64,000 nucleotides of DNA from an uncultured OCS116 cluster bacterium (GCA_902633855.1 CACPHU010000001.1:62001-126000); one strand, 5' to 3'; shown: positions 10,674 through 21,162, numbered from the stretch's first letter. Made by a program: numbers and translations. The notes: generated from the sequence alone by a model not told the origin.

Positions 10674-12278
10674 TCACCGTTCTTTATTTTTTGAAATTAA
10701 CTTTTTGTTTGAGTAGTATATTAATAAAAAACAGATCAATAAAATAGAAAATAGAGGAATATATCCGTATTTTGTATAAAAAGTTATGTCAGTTTTTTGA
10801 GGTAATATTGTCTTGTTATAATATTCTGTATTTAATTTTGATTTAATAATTACTCTGCCGAATGGGTCAATTACGCCACTAATACCAGTATTTGCGACTC
10901 TTACAACTGGTAAACCTCGTTCAACTGCCCTCAGGATTGACATGCTAAAATGTTGATATGGGCCCGAGCTTCTGCCAAACCATGCGTCGTTTGTAACATT
11001 CAGTATAAAATTTGTTTTTTGATTATAACTATGAAGAAATTCTGAAAATATAATTTCATAACATATAAGCACATGAGGTATGATCAAGTCATCATCCAAT
11101 ACTGTCATACCTCCTTGACCATTTGAGAAATTCCCGGATAATTGTTCAAAATTCAGAAACCCTAATTTTGATAGGAGGTAACTAAATGGCAAATATTCGC
11201 CAAAAGGCACTAACTTATTTTTGTCATACTTACCAATAATTTTATTTCTCCAATCAATCATAAATAAGCTGTTATAAATTGATTGGTTATTTACCGCGCC
11301 ACCTTCTCGCCGCAGAGAGCCCACTAGGAGGTAGTCTTTTGATGACATATTTTTTGCTAAATAAGAAGTTATTTGTAAATTTTCATTAATTAAATAGGGC
11401 GTGGCAGTTTCAGGCCATATAAAGTATCTCTTACCCAAGGTTGCTTCTTTATTATTTAACATTTCAATTGTAGCAGATATTAGTTTGTTCAAATTGACTT
11501 GGGCCAATTCTCTATCCCATTTATCTGTCTGTTTTATGTTTGGCTGGATTATATTAATTTCAATATTATCAGTTTTACCTTCTAATATTCCAGGCCTTGA
11601 TAGCCCAAAGGTTATAATTCCAAGTAATACGAATAAAGTTGCAAGCAATGATATGTATTTTAACTCAGGCGATTTACTCAATATCAATATTAAGGGCAAA
11701 GAAAATATTATTACTGCAAGCGTTGTTAAAAATAGTTCACCAAAAATAGAAATAATTTGTAGAATAGTATTAATGTAAATAAGGGAATGGCCAATTTGTG
11801 CCCAAGGGAAATCAGTGACGCTTATTCTGAGATATTCGGCTATTGTCCATGCAATTGCAACAATAAATATTCTCGTTATATTTCTTGGGTAAAAAAAAGC
11901 TAATAATAAAGTTGATAAACCATAAAATACAGATAGTGCTAATGGGACAAATAACAAGCTTGGCAGTAATAGAAGATAGTAAACTTCAATTTCAATTAAC
12001 AGCGCAATATTAATCCAATAGAGGCTAAAGAAATAAAAACCATAACCAAAAGACATACCCAATAAGAAACATTTTACGAAAAACATTTTTCTTGAATGAA
12101 AATTTTTTTCATCATTAAGAGTATCAAAATTAAATATATAAATTGGTATTGTAAAAAATAGGACCACAAAAAAGTTCATAGGCTCGAGAGATAACACTGA
12201 AAGTGAGCCCATCAAAAAATTTATTAGGCATTTTCTTGGAAAGCTTAGATTATTTGGTTTTATTAAATTAAAATCCAT
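10674..12278 (-). CDS. lnt: Apolipoprotein N-acyltransferase Lnt
   Basis: Lnt adds the third acyl chain to the N-terminal cysteine of outer-membrane lipoproteins at the periplasmic face of the inner membrane. The 534-residue protein has about six N-terminal membrane segments, a nitrilase-fold domain and a C-terminal membrane helix ending in a lysine-rich tail. The Glu-Lys-Cys triad is visible in WPETATPYL, KNKLVPFGEYLPF and VLICYEIIFSE. The order ybeY-lnt-metK is an alphaproteobacterial arrangement, although the CorC-like gene often found between ybeY and lnt is missing. Confidence 0.96.
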   Translation of the reverse strand: MDFNLIKPNNLSFPRKCLINFLMGSLSVLSLEPMNFFVVLFFTIPIYIFNFDTLNDEKNFHSRKMFFVKCFLLGMSFGYGFYFFSLYWINIALLIEIEVYYLLLLPSLLFVPLALSVFYGLSTLLLAFFYPRNITRIFIVAIAWTIAEYLRISVTDFPWAQIGHSLIYINTILQIISIFGELFLTTLAVIIFSLPLILILSKSPELKYISLLATLFVLLGIITFGLSRPGILEGKTDNIEINIIQPNIKQTDKWDRELAQVNLNKLISATIEMLNNKEATLGKRYFIWPETATPYLINENLQITSYLAKNMSSKDYLLVGSLRREGGAVNNQSIYNSLFMIDWRNKIIGKYDKNKLVPFGEYLPFSYLLSKLGFLNFEQLSGNFSNGQGGMTVLDDDLIIPHVLICYEIIFSEFLHSYNQKTNFILNVTNDAWFGRSSGPYQHFSMSILRAVERGLPVVRVANTGISGVIDPFGRVIIKSKLNTEYYNKTILPQKTDITFYTKYGYIPLFSILLICFLLIYYSNKKLISKNKER

Positions 12279-12293
12279 TAATTTAAGTATAAA

Positions 12294-12764
12294 TTATTTA
12301 TGCAATAAATAGGGGTTTTTGTAACCAAGATTACTCATAATATTTATCTCAATTTCTTCCATTTCAATGGTATTTGTGTCATTATCATGATCGAAATCTA
12401 ATAAATGTAGAATACCGTGTATTATAAGATGGCTTAAATGCTCATCGAGATTTTTTCTTTGTTGAACAAGTTCATCTGATATATATTCGTACGATAGAAC
12501 TATGTCACCCAGATGAGGCTCTTCTGATTTAAATGATAAGATGTTTGTAGCTTTATCTATATTTCTAAATTTTTTATTTAGCGCATTTATGTTTTTATTT
12601 GATGTGAGCAATATGCTTAATTCGTCATATTGAGTATTATTAACATAAATTAATGTCTGTTCGACAGCCTTCTCAATGACAGAATATATTTCGGAATGTT
12701 TCTCCCACTCATCAAAATCAATAATAATATCAGGTACTAGTTCATTTTTTGTGTATTTTTTCAT
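12294..12764 (-). CDS. ybeY: Endoribonuclease YbeY (rRNA maturation factor)
   Basis: YbeY is a single-strand-specific metal-dependent RNase needed for 16S rRNA 3' maturation and 70S quality control. The 156-residue protein carries the zinc motif HGILHLLDFDHD, with three His ligands, and the conserved NILSFKSEEPHLGDIVLS block. The start overlaps the end of phoH by 23 bases, indicating translational coupling. This phoH-ybeY pair is nearly universal. Confidence 0.95.
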   Translation of the reverse strand: MKKYTKNELVPDIIIDFDEWEKHSEIYSVIEKAVEQTLIYVNNTQYDELSILLTSNKNINALNKKFRNIDKATNILSFKSEEPHLGDIVLSYEYISDELVQQRKNLDEHLSHLIIHGILHLLDFDHDNDTNTIEMEEIEINIMSNLGYKNPYLLHK

Positions 12765-13731
12765 ACGCGTTTATTATTTTTTTTACTAGTGAGTGTCTTA
12801 CGACATCATCCGAGCTGAATTTAATTTGTTTTGTTTGACTCATATTCTTTGTAACTTGGATTGCTTCAAGCAAACCAGATTTCTCGCTAGCTGGTAAATC
12901 AATCTGTGTTGGATCTCCAGTAATAACCATCTTGCTATTTATGCCAAGTCGTGTAAGGAACATTTTCATTTGAATTGAATTGCAATTTTGTGCCTCATCT
13001 AAAATTATAAATGCATTTTCGAGCGTTCTACCCCGCATGAATGCAAGGGGGGCAATTTCAATTATGTTATTATCTAGCCCCTTTTGAACTTTATTTGCTG
13101 GAAGGCAGTCATATAGTGCATCATATAGTGGACGTAGGTAAGGATCTATTTTTTCTTTTAAGTCTCCAGGTAAAAAACCAAGTTTTTCTCCAGCTTCTAC
13201 AGCTGGTCTTGATAGGATAATTCTATCCACCAATCCAGCCTCCAAAAAATATGCAGCAGCTGCGACAGCAAGGTATGTTTTTCCAGTTCCTGCGGGGCCA
13301 ATACCAAATGTTAAAGGATTGTTATAAATCGAATTTATATATTTATCTTGATTTAATGATCTCGGAAGTATCGTTTTAATTTTTGTTTTTATAATACTTT
13401 TCTCTGACTTTTTTTGGTCAGATTTAATATTTTTAACTCTTATAGAACCTGAAACTTCGTCAATATTATTGTTTACACCCAAATTATCTCTTTCGACCAT
13501 ATCAAGAATAATACTCTCTGCTATATTTAAATTTGATTTGTCACCTGAGATCTGTATTGTATTTCCGTGTGGTATGATCTCAACTGACACTTCCTTTTCT
13601 ATTAATCTTAAATTTTCATCATTTTTACCAAAAATATTAACCAATTTACTTGAGTCATTAATTACAATATTCATACAAGAGTTTGATATTCGGTTAACGG
13701 TTAGGCTCTGTTTACTCTTAACTGTTTTCAA
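12742..13731 (-). CDS. ybeZ: PhoH family ATPase (PhoL-like)
   Basis: This is a PhoH-like P-loop ATPase, the usual partner of YbeY and thought to act with it on RNA. The 329-residue protein has an N-terminal KH-like region, Walker A GPAGTGKTYLAVAAAA, the RPAVEAGEKLGFLPGDLKEK block and Walker B AFIILDEAQN. The gene overlaps miaB by 14 bases upstream and ybeY by 23 bases downstream, giving a tightly coupled miaB-phoH-ybeY unit. A second in-frame ATG at codon 20 is a possible alternative start. Confidence 0.95.
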   Translation of the reverse strand: MKTVKSKQSLTVNRISNSCMNIVINDSSKLVNIFGKNDENLRLIEKEVSVEIIPHGNTIQISGDKSNLNIAESIILDMVERDNLGVNNNIDEVSGSIRVKNIKSDQKKSEKSIIKTKIKTILPRSLNQDKYINSIYNNPLTFGIGPAGTGKTYLAVAAAAYFLEAGLVDRIILSRPAVEAGEKLGFLPGDLKEKIDPYLRPLYDALYDCLPANKVQKGLDNNIIEIAPLAFMRGRTLENAFIILDEAQNCNSIQMKMFLTRLGINSKMVITGDPTQIDLPASEKSGLLEAIQVTKNMSQTKQIKFSSDDVVRHSLVKKIINAYEKIHKK

Positions 13732-15040
13732 TTAACTCACCGCTTAGATTATTAATTTTCACAGAATCTATTTTAATATTAGCAAATTCTCCTATTTTAT
13801 ATACTTTTCTAATATCTTCAAAAAAAACTGATTGTAAATGAGGTGTTCTGCCAACCAACTGACATCCCTCTCTCCCAACCTTTTCAATTAATATTTTCAC
13901 AATTTTACCAATAAACTGATTATTAAATTGGAGTTGCTGCTCTTTCAAAATACCCTGAAGCCGGTCTAGTCTTTCAGATTTTGTAGCTTGAGGGATCTGC
14001 GCTTCATAGTCAGCAGATGGTGTGCCGGGCCTTGGAGAATAATTAAATGAAAAGGCCTGCGCAAATTCAATCTTTTTTACAAGATCCAAGGTGTCTTCAA
14101 AGTCCTTATCTGATTCACCCGGAAATCCCACAATAAAATCTGATGAGATTGCTATTCCTTTTTTAGCCGAGCGAATTTTATCAATTATATCTATATACTT
14201 TTCAACATTATGCTTTCTATTCATTGACTTTAATATCTTATTTGACCCCGATTGTATTGGCAGATGCATATAAGGCATTAATTTTTCAATATCCCTATGT
14301 GCACAAATTAATTCGTCATTAACATCATTAGGATGATTGGTTGTGTATCTTAATCTTTCTATTCCGGATATTTTAGATAATTCATAAATTAAGCGAGCCA
14401 AGTTTGAAGTACCATTTGTTAAACTCTCTCCGTGGTAGGCATTTACATTTTGGCCCAGTAATGTCAATTCAACAACGCCCTGATCAACAAGTGACTTTGC
14501 CTCCTCAATTAATTCCGCTATAGTTCTCGAATACTCTGCACCTCTTGTGTAGGGCACAACGCAAAAAGTACAAAATTTATCACAACCCTCTTGTATTGTT
14601 AAAAAGGCAGTAGGCTTCTTTTCGAGCCTTTTTCTTCTTGCAAGCAAATTGAACTTATTTTCAATTGGAAAGTCTGTTTCGATAATTTTTTTCTTTTTAT
14701 CCAATTTAGACACTAATTCAGGAAGCTTATGGTAAGTTTGTGGACCTATGACCATATCAACATCAGGCATTCTCCGAATAATCTCACTATCTTCTGCTTG
14801 CGCCACACAACCAGCAACTACAATCTTTTTTGTATTATTTTGTTTTTTTAATCTGCCAATGTCAGAATATAATTTCTCAGCTGCCTTTTCTCTTATATGA
14901 CAAGTATTGAATATGACCAGGTCACTTTCATCAGAGTCTTTTGTTTCAGTGAAACCTTTCTTGTCCAGAGCTTCTAATATTCTTTCTGAGTCATAAACAT
15001 TCATCTGGCAACCATATGTTTTGATGTATACCTTTTTCAC
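13718..15040 (-). CDS. miaB: tRNA-2-methylthio-N6-dimethylallyladenosine synthase MiaB
   Basis: MiaB is a radical-SAM methylthiotransferase that adds the 2-methylthio group to i6A37 of tRNAs reading UNN codons. The 440-residue protein has the N-terminal auxiliary-cluster domain (KTYGCQMNVYDSE, FNTCHIREKA, VAGCVAQAE), the radical SAM motif GCDKFCTFCVVPYTRG, and a C-terminal TRAM domain. All six cluster cysteines are present. It is followed by phoH with a 14-base overlap. Confidence 0.97.
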   Translation of the reverse strand: MKKVYIKTYGCQMNVYDSERILEALDKKGFTETKDSDESDLVIFNTCHIREKAAEKLYSDIGRLKKQNNTKKIVVAGCVAQAEDSEIIRRMPDVDMVIGPQTYHKLPELVSKLDKKKKIIETDFPIENKFNLLARRKRLEKKPTAFLTIQEGCDKFCTFCVVPYTRGAEYSRTIAELIEEAKSLVDQGVVELTLLGQNVNAYHGESLTNGTSNLARLIYELSKISGIERLRYTTNHPNDVNDELICAHRDIEKLMPYMHLPIQSGSNKILKSMNRKHNVEKYIDIIDKIRSAKKGIAISSDFIVGFPGESDKDFEDTLDLVKKIEFAQAFSFNYSPRPGTPSADYEAQIPQATKSERLDRLQGILKEQQLQFNNQFIGKIVKILIEKVGREGCQLVGRTPHLQSVFFEDIRKVYKIGEFANIKIDSVKINNLSGELIENS

Positions 15041-15045
15041 AGTTA

Positions 15046-15819
15046 TTACACTCCTCTGTTAAGAGATTGTAGAAATCCATCTCTCACAATATCTTCACAT
15101 TCACTTGCAATATCTTTTCTAGATTTTTTTTCGGATATGTCAATTCTATTATGGAAAGTTACTTCTACCTCAAATGAGCCCGAACGGATTATATTATATA
15201 TGTGGTCCAGTAAATTCATATCCCCATACCATGCGATAAGCATGCGCTCAATTCTAGTCATACTCAACCCGTTGTATTTAGTGTAAGCAATTGATATTGG
15301 TTGGATATTAAATTTACTTACTTCTGAAAGTTCGCATAATATAAATATGGATGATTTAAATGGAAGTACCCTATTCCCATCACTTGATGTTCCTTCAGGG
15401 AATAGGACAACATTTTGATTATTAGTTATTCTATCTTGTATTTCATTTGCTGTTTTAGCAAGCTCCTTATTGTTATTTCTATTTATAAATATTGTCCTTT
15501 GAAGTTTTGCTAACCAACTTATGAGAGGCCATCTAGATACTTCGCTCTTCGATACAAAGGATGTTTTAATGATGGAACTTATTATAAGTATATCTATCCA
15601 TGAGGCATGGTTTGAGACAATTAGTGATCCATCTCCACCGAAACTTCCTTTCACAACAATTTTTATTGACAGTAATTTTAAAATGATCTTGTGGTAAATC
15701 ATTGGGATTATTTTCGAGAGGGGTTTTTGAAATGTATGCAGTAATACTTGAACTGGAAGTAACAAAATAGTTATAAAAATAATGAGAAAAATAATCAAAT
15801 AGCTCTTAAGAAATGACAT
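15046..15819 (-). CDS. plsC: 1-acyl-sn-glycerol-3-phosphate acyltransferase (PlsC/OlsA type)
   Basis: A lysophosphatidate acyltransferase-family protein of 257 residues with one or two N-terminal membrane segments, the catalytic NHASWID motif (HX4D) and FPEGTSSDGNRVLPF. It makes phosphatidic acid at the inner membrane. In Alphaproteobacteria the same family includes OlsA, which finishes ornithine lipids made by OlsB. Since an olsB gene is also in this window, either or both roles are possible, and the sequence alone does not decide. It sits between fur and miaB, five bases from the latter. Confidence 0.9.
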   Translation of the reverse strand: MSFLKSYLIIFLIIFITILLLPVQVLLHTFQKPLSKIIPMIYHKIILKLLSIKIVVKGSFGGDGSLIVSNHASWIDILIISSIIKTSFVSKSEVSRWPLISWLAKLQRTIFINRNNNKELAKTANEIQDRITNNQNVVLFPEGTSSDGNRVLPFKSSIFILCELSEVSKFNIQPISIAYTKYNGLSMTRIERMLIAWYGDMNLLDHIYNIIRSGSFEVEVTFHNRIDISEKKSRKDIASECEDIVRDGFLQSLNRGV

Positions 15820-15835
15820 AATTAATTACTTCTTA

Positions 15836-16249
15836 TTATTTATTTTTTTTTACAGCATAGATTTCAAGACGGTGGTTTATAATATTATAGCCCAATTTAT
15901 TAGCAATTTTCTCTTGTAGTTTCTCAATTTCCTCATCCTGAAATTCAATCACCTTTCCTGTTTCAATATCAATCAAATGGTCATGGTGATCTTTATAAAC
16001 TGTTTCATAGCGTGATTTTCCATCTTTAAACTCATGCTTTTCTAATATACCGTTATTGCTAAAGAGTTTAAGCGTACGATATATTGTAGCTAGTGAAATG
16101 CTATTGTTTATCGCATTTGATCTTCTGTATAATTTTTCCGCATCCGGATGGTCATGAGATGATGATAGTACTTGAGCAATAACTTTACGCTGCTCTGTCA
16201 TTCTCAAGCCTTTTTGTATGCATTTTTGTTCAATTCTATTTACAACCAT
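15836..16249 (-). CDS. fur: Fur family metalloregulator (Fur/Mur type)
   Basis: A 137-residue winged-helix repressor with the family's recognition helix region (SLATIYRTLKLFSNNGIL) and the HHDHLIDIETGKVIEF metal-binding stretch. The CxxC pair found after HHDHLI in gammaproteobacterial Fur is replaced by DIET, as is usual for alphaproteobacterial Fur/Mur proteins, many of which sense manganese rather than iron. The role is therefore iron or manganese homeostasis. It is in a minus-strand run between rimI and plsC. Confidence 0.9.
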   Translation of the reverse strand: MVVNRIEQKCIQKGLRMTEQRKVIAQVLSSSHDHPDAEKLYRRSNAINNSISLATIYRTLKLFSNNGILEKHEFKDGKSRYETVYKDHHDHLIDIETGKVIEFQDEEIEKLQEKIANKLGYNIINHRLEIYAVKKNK

Positions 16250-16293
16250 CTTATTTTGGTTATTTCTGTATTTACCATCACTCTAATATAACA

Positions 16294-16758
16294 TCAATTT
16301 TTGGTGTTGACCATTTGATATAATGCTGCATCAATCATCGTTTCGTTATATTTATAGTATGACTGTCTGGTATTAATTTTTTTAAAGCCATTTTTTTCAT
16401 AGAGATTAATCGCGTGAATATTATTCACAGCAACCTCTAAGTAAATATTTGTGATACCCATAGCTTTCAGTAAAGAAAGCGTGCTACACAACAATAATGA
16501 TCCAAAACCTTTTTTTCGACTTTTGATATCAATAACCATCATAATGATATCACAGTCTCTATCAGATACGGTGCCTGCAACAAAACCCACTGTGCCTTTC
16601 TTGTCTTTAAGTATGTATAAAATTGAATTTTTATTTTCTATTAAATTTAAAAAAAATTTTTTATCCCAACATTTATGATATCCACCCCTCATTATTTCTA
16701 AGATATTTTCAATATCATTAGTGCTAGCGGAATTAAAATGCATACCCACATTATTCAT
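16294..16758 (-). CDS. rimI: GNAT acetyltransferase, RimI-like
   Basis: A 154-residue GNAT-fold N-acetyltransferase. The acetyl-CoA loop is recognisable as MVIDIKSRKKGFGSLLLC (the R/Q-x-x-G-x-G/A region), followed by IYLEVAVNNIHAINLYEKNGF, the ending typical of RimI, the acetylase of ribosomal protein S18. It overlaps tsaB by 8 bases; the tsaB-rimI pair is conserved in many bacteria, which supports the assignment. Similarity outside the core motifs is modest, so the substrate is inferred. Confidence 0.82.
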   Translation of the reverse strand: MNNVGMHFNSASTNDIENILEIMRGGYHKCWDKKFFLNLIENKNSILYILKDKKGTVGFVAGTVSDRDCDIIMMVIDIKSRKKGFGSLLLCSTLSLLKAMGITNIYLEVAVNNIHAINLYEKNGFKKINTRQSYYKYNETMIDAALYQMVNTKN

Positions 16759-17428
16759 AAATATCCCTTCTTTTATACTTCACAAAATTTGGCGTTTTAA
16801 TATACTTTGCTTCAATATTATTGGAAATGATTGATTTTGACTCACAAATTTTACCTAAATTATCATCTGGGATTTTATAATTACTTATAAGATTTTTAAC
16901 GCTTAAATTGTTTTTAATTAGATAATTCAAGAATTCATTTCCAGTCTCAATTATATTGGACTTAATTTTATCAATTTTATTTAAAACCTCATCTGCGTGG
17001 AGTAGTATTGGATCAAGCTGATCGGGCATATTCTGATTAAATTCTTTGTAGTAAAAATTGTTATTTGTCGAATGCGTTATAACTATAAAGGCATTAGAAA
17101 TAGGTGAATATTGATAAGTTTCTGCAATTAGCTCATGCTGTGTTATGCCATGTGTATCAATGTTATTCACTAAAGATATACTTTTTGCGACTGCCAGACC
17201 TGTTCTTATGTTAGTATAGTTTCCCGGTCCAGTCACACAAATCACTTTTTTAATATCTAAATAATTAAAAGTGCTCTTGCTAATAAGTAACTCAAGAGCT
17301 GGGACTATGCTTTCGCTATGTAATTGATTGCAATCAAGATTTATTTTTTCGAAAGTTTTAGGCTTCTCTTCCGATATTAATGCAATTATTGAGTTGTTTG
17401 AGACAACATCAATTAGCAGGGTAATCAT
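16751..17428 (-). CDS. tsaB: tRNA threonylcarbamoyladenosine biosynthesis protein TsaB
   Basis: TsaB is the inactive-ASKHA partner of TsaD in making t6A37 of ANN-decoding tRNAs. The 225-residue protein has the expected VCVTGPGNYTNIRTGLAVAKS block (GPGS/N-x-T-x-x-R) near residue 65 and the N-terminal LLIDVVSNNSIIALI strand pair. The C-terminal half is divergent, which is normal. It is followed by rimI with an overlapping start. Confidence 0.88.
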   Translation of the reverse strand: MITLLIDVVSNNSIIALISEEKPKTFEKINLDCNQLHSESIVPALELLISKSTFNYLDIKKVICVTGPGNYTNIRTGLAVAKSISLVNNIDTHGITQHELIAETYQYSPISNAFIVITHSTNNNFYYKEFNQNMPDQLDPILLHADEVLNKIDKIKSNIIETGNEFLNYLIKNNLSVKNLISNYKIPDDNLGKICESKSIISNNIEAKYIKTPNFVKYKRRDIYE

Positions 17429-17434
17429 AGTAAA

Positions 17435-17986
17435 TTATATAGCTTCAACTTCCATTACTTCAGGGATGTAATGTTTGAGTAAATTCTCAATACCATTTTT
17501 TAAAGTCATGGTGGAACTTGGGCACCCAGCACAAGCACCTTGCAAGTTTAAGTAAACAGTCCCTGATTTAAATCCTTGAAAAGTGATGTCACCGCCATCG
17601 TGTGCCACAGCCGGGCGAACTCTAGTTTGTATGAGATCTTTTATTTTATCAACTGTTTCGCTATCTTTGGGGTCAAAAAATTCCTCTTGTTTATCTTGAC
17701 TAGCCCCAACGATTAAAGGTTTTTCTGATAGAAAGTGATCCATAATTTCACCAAGTATAATCGGCTTCAGTTGAGGCCATTCATAGGCAGTCTTTGTCAC
17801 CGTTATGAAATCATCAGAGAAGAAAACACCAGATACTCCATCAATTAAGAATATCTTTGCTGCAAGAGGCGATTCCTCGGCTTCTACTGGATTTTTGTAC
17901 TCCCTAGTTGATCCAGGAAGAACATCACAACCAGGAATAAACTTCAGAGTATTTGGGTTTGGTGTTGATACGGTTTCGATAAACAT
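17435..17986 (-). CDS. nfuA: Nfu-type Fe-S cluster carrier protein
   Basis: A 183-residue protein with an N-terminal Nfu_N domain (TPNPNTLKFIPG) and a C-terminal NifU-like domain with the cluster-binding GACAGCPSSTMTLKNGIE motif (CxxC). Such proteins receive 4Fe-4S clusters and hand them to targets; this two-domain form is common in Alphaproteobacteria and mitochondria (NFU1). It lies six bases upstream of tsaB. Likely client enzymes within the window include MiaB and HemW. Confidence 0.93.
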   Translation of the reverse strand: MFIETVSTPNPNTLKFIPGCDVLPGSTREYKNPVEAEESPLAAKIFLIDGVSGVFFSDDFITVTKTAYEWPQLKPIILGEIMDHFLSEKPLIVGASQDKQEEFFDPKDSETVDKIKDLIQTRVRPAVAHDGGDITFQGFKSGTVYLNLQGACAGCPSSTMTLKNGIENLLKHYIPEVMEVEAI

Positions 17987-18063
17987 TATTAAGATCCTTC
18001 TATCATTAATTTAAATATTAAATATTTACAATTCAAGCTTTATATTTATGCTGACTTCTTGGC

Positions 18064-18540
18064 CTAGTTTGTCGTTAATTCTAGAATGGCATCTTTGGTG
18101 ATTTGTCCAGGTATAATTGTTATTGGGATAGGGAAATTTGATGCTCTTGATCCTGTAAATTGTGACACAAGTGGTCCAGGGTTTATGCTATCTGTAGCAG
18201 CAGCTAATACAAGAAGTGATATGGAACCATCTTCATTTATAAAATCAATAATTTCTGTGGTTGGTTGCCCAAACCTTACAACTAGTTCTGGAACTAAACC
18301 AGTGTCTGCATTCACATTTTCGGAATATGTTTTTAGTATTTCTCTAGCGTTCTCTTCGGCCTCTTGTTTCATAATAGCTTCAACCCCATAAATATTTTTG
18401 AAGTCAGATGTGTTTACCACTCTTAGCAAAGTTATCTTTCCTTTCGTCTGCATAGCCCTTCTAGAGGCATAACTGATTGCTCTATGACATTCTGACGTGT
18501 CGTCTACAACAACTAAAAATTTTCTTATTTTTTTAGACAT
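18064..18540 (-). CDS. Universal stress protein family (UspA-like)
   Basis: A 158-residue UspA-fold protein beginning KIRKFLVVVDDTSECHRAISYA, with a later LVLAAATDSINPGPL segment near the position of the ATP-binding GxxGxxxxGS motif, which is degenerate here. It is probably a stress-related nucleotide-binding protein without a defined partner. It lies downstream of trpS in the minus-strand run. Confidence 0.85.
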   Translation of the reverse strand: MSKKIRKFLVVVDDTSECHRAISYASRRAMQTKGKITLLRVVNTSDFKNIYGVEAIMKQEAEENAREILKTYSENVNADTGLVPELVVRFGQPTTEIIDFINEDGSISLLVLAAATDSINPGPLVSQFTGSRASNFPIPITIIPGQITKDAILELTTN

Positions 18541-18587
18541 CCAATTTAATAAAATATGAATTCAATGCCAATATTATAAGCATAAAT

Positions 18588-19607
18588 TTATACCAAACCT
18601 ATTATTTTTTTTGTTTCTTCTAAAACAGGCTGTGCGATTTCTTTGGCTTTTTCAGATCCATCTTTGAGTATATTTCCAAGGTACTCTTTTTCGTTAATTA
18701 TCTTATTCATTTCATTACCAATTGGACAAATTTTTTGAACTAATAGATCGGTAAGGGCCTTCTTTAGATAGGAAAATTGCTTCCCAGAAAACTCAGAAAG
18801 TACATCCTCTTTTCTTTGGCCACTGATTCCTGCATATATTGATAATAAATTGATTAATTCATAACGATCCTCAATTTCTAACATTCTTTCAGGAATAGCT
18901 TCAGAGTCTGTTTTGGCTTTTTTTATCTTATTAGAAATTTGATCTGCAGTATCCAACAAATTTATTCTTGTCATATCAGATAATTCTGAACTCGACATTT
19001 TTTTCTGGCCATCTCTCAATGACATTACTCGAGTTACAGGTCCAGTTATCATCGGCTCAGGTAGCACAAAGAACTCTTCTTTCGTAGTAATTTCAAGAAT
19101 TCTATCATGAAAATCAATATTAAATTTTTGTGCGATATCTCGGGATAGCTCAATATGCTGCTTTTGATCCTCTCCTACGGGGACATGGGTGGCTTTGTAG
19201 GCAAGTATATCGGCCGCCATTAATATCGGATAGGTGTACAGACCAACAGACATTTTTTCTTTATTTTTTCCTGCCTTTTCTTTAAATTGAGTCATCCTAT
19301 TCAACCAGCCAACTCTTGCGACACAATTTAAAAGCCAAGATAGTTCAGCATGTTCTTGAACACTACTTTGATTAAAGATAATACTTTTCTTGGGATCTAG
19401 CCCAGAGGCTATGAATCCTGCAGTTATCTCGTGGATATTTCTTTTTAACTTCTGAGGATCTTGCCATACTGTAATTGAGTGCAAGTCAACAACACAATAA
19501 ATACATTGATTCGCATCTTGTAATTCAACAAAATTTAAAATTGCACCAAGGTAATTACCTAAATGTAGATTTCCTGATGGCTGTATACCTGAAAAAACTC
19601 TCATCAC
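18588..19607 (-). CDS. trpS: Tryptophanyl-tRNA synthetase
   Basis: Charges tRNA-Trp. The 339-residue class Ic synthetase has the HIGH-equivalent [14 protein letters not shown] near the N-terminus, the [16 protein letters not shown] and [14 protein letters not shown] substrate motifs, and the KMSKS loop as [10 protein letters not shown]. Two ATGs are in tandem at the start; either is possible. It starts one base after the murJ stop, the usual murJ-trpS arrangement of Alphaproteobacteria. Confidence 0.97.
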   Translation of the reverse strand: MMRVFSGIQPSGNLHLGNYLGAILNFVELQDANQCIYCVVDLHSITVWQDPQKLKRNIHEITAGFIASGLDPKKSIIFNQSSVQEHAELSWLLNCVARVGWLNRMTQFKEKAGKNKEKMSVGLYTYPILMAADILAYKATHVPVGEDQKQHIELSRDIAQKFNIDFHDRILEITTKEEFFVLPEPMITGPVTRVMSLRDGQKKMSSSELSDMTRINLLDTADQISNKIKKAKTDSEAIPERMLEIEDRYELINLLSIYAGISGQRKEDVLSEFSGKQFSYLKKALTDLLVQKICPIGNEMNKIINEKEYLGNILKDGSEKAKEIAQPVLEETKKIIGLV

Positions 19608-19608
19608 T

Positions 19609-21153
19609 CTATCGCATGTATCTAAAAAAGGACTTTAATTCAATAATTTTGAGTAATTGGCAAATTATTCCATAAAAAATTATTCCAATGATAATGTAGC
19701 ATAAAAGTATTAAAAAATTGACAATATACCCTTCTGAAAATTGTAAAATTGATGAACTTTTTTCAATTAAAAACAGGATAAGTATCATGCCTGTAGAAGC
19801 TATGGTAATTTTTATTATACGATTTAATAATCTTAAATTAAAAATAAAGTATTTTTTTGCAGCAGACTCTCGGCAAAGTAAAATGAGATTTATCCATGAG
19901 GAAATAGTTGTGCCGATTGCTATTCCTAAATAACCTAAATATTGGAATAGTACTAGTGAAATAAATATATTTGCGAGGACAGTAAAACCCGCGAAGATCA
20001 TTGGAGACCTTGTATTTTCTCTTGAAAAAAACATTACTTGAAAAATTTTAACACAAACAAACGCGGGTAATCCCAAGGCAAAAACAATTAGTGCACGAGA
20101 GGTTGCAATTGTATCTGTGTAAGTAAAGAAAGCGCGCTCAAATAAAACCATTATAATTTCTTGGGATAAAAAAATGAGGCCAAACGCAGCCGGAGTTGCA
20201 AGAAGGAGTGATATTTCAAGTGATTTTTCTTGAATGCGGTTAATATTTTTTGAATTTTTTTGTGCAATTTCTTTGGATAGCTCTGGAAGAAGTATAATCC
20301 CCATAGAAATGCCAATCATTGCCAATGGGAGCTGGTATATCCTGTCTGCGTAATACAAATAAGACACAGCTTTGTCTTCAAATGATGCGATAATGCTTCC
20401 AATAAGGATATTTATTTGAATAATTCCACCAGCTCCAATCGCAGGGTAGCTTAAAATCATAAATTTCTTTATATTATCGGAAATTTTTGGAAGTTTTAAT
20501 TTCGGAAAGAAATCATGTTTTTTACATCCATAAATACATAGAGCTAACTGTAAGACGCCTGAGATTAAGAAACTTACCATTAATAAAAGAGCTGCAGCCC
20601 GAGTATTTTGTATTTCCATTGTCTGCACATGTAATAAAGCAATTATCATTGAAATATTTACAAAGATTGGCATTGATGCCGCGAGCAGGTACTTCCCTAG
20701 TGAATTCAAGACCCCGCAGAGGAGTGTCACAAGAGATATAAAAAAAAGATATGGGAAAGAAATACGAGCTAAATCAACAACTAAATCTATTTTTTTTGGA
20801 TCTTGTAAAAATCCAGGCGCCAGTACAAATACCAAAGCGGGCATTAGTATTTCAAATAAGCTTACAATTAGCAGTAAGGACCAGAATAAGAAGTTAAAAA
20901 TCTCACTAAAAAAAATATTTGCTTCGTTTTTATTGGATAGTTTTTTAGAAAACATTGGTATAAAAGACATATTTAGTGCGCCTTCCGCCATAATTCTTCT
21001 AAAAATATTTGGAAACTTTAGAGCAATAAAAAAGGCATCAGCAATACTTCCCGCACCAAATGTTGCTGCAATTAGTATATCCCTGATAAATCCGAGTAAT
21101 CTGCTTATGAGCGTCATACCGGAAACTCGGAATAATGATTTGATTATATTCAT
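19609..21153 (-). CDS. murJ: Lipid II flippase MurJ
   Basis: MurJ moves lipid II across the inner membrane for peptidoglycan synthesis. The 514-residue protein is highly hydrophobic, consistent with 14 membrane helices, and starts with the MOP-superfamily signature [20 protein letters not shown] and the [21 protein letters not shown] region containing the essential Arg residues. It is nine bases downstream of glnD and one base before trpS; the glnD-murJ-trpS order is well known in this class. Confidence 0.96.
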   Translation of the reverse strand: MNIIKSLFRVSGMTLISRLLGFIRDILIAATFGAGSIADAFFIALKFPNIFRRIMAEGALNMSFIPMFSKKLSNKNEANIFFSEIFNFLFWSLLLIVSLFEILMPALVFVLAPGFLQDPKKIDLVVDLARISFPYLFFISLVTLLCGVLNSLGKYLLAASMPIFVNISMIIALLHVQTMEIQNTRAAALLLMVSFLISGVLQLALCIYGCKKHDFFPKLKLPKISDNIKKFMILSYPAIGAGGIIQINILIGSIIASFEDKAVSYLYYADRIYQLPLAMIGISMGIILLPELSKEIAQKNSKNINRIQEKSLEISLLLATPAAFGLIFLSQEIIMVLFERAFFTYTDTIATSRALIVFALGLPAFVCVKIFQVMFFSRENTRSPMIFAGFTVLANIFISLVLFQYLGYLGIAIGTTISSWINLILLCRESAAKKYFIFNLRLLNRIIKITIASTGMILILFLIEKSSSILQFSEGYIVNFLILLCYIIIGIIFYGIICQLLKIIELKSFFRYMR

Positions 21154-21162
21154 AAAATTAGG

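Noticed and set aside
10666-10680. A SAM riboswitch for metK
   Set aside because: metK starts within or directly after the end of lnt, leaving no leader RNA of sufficient size.
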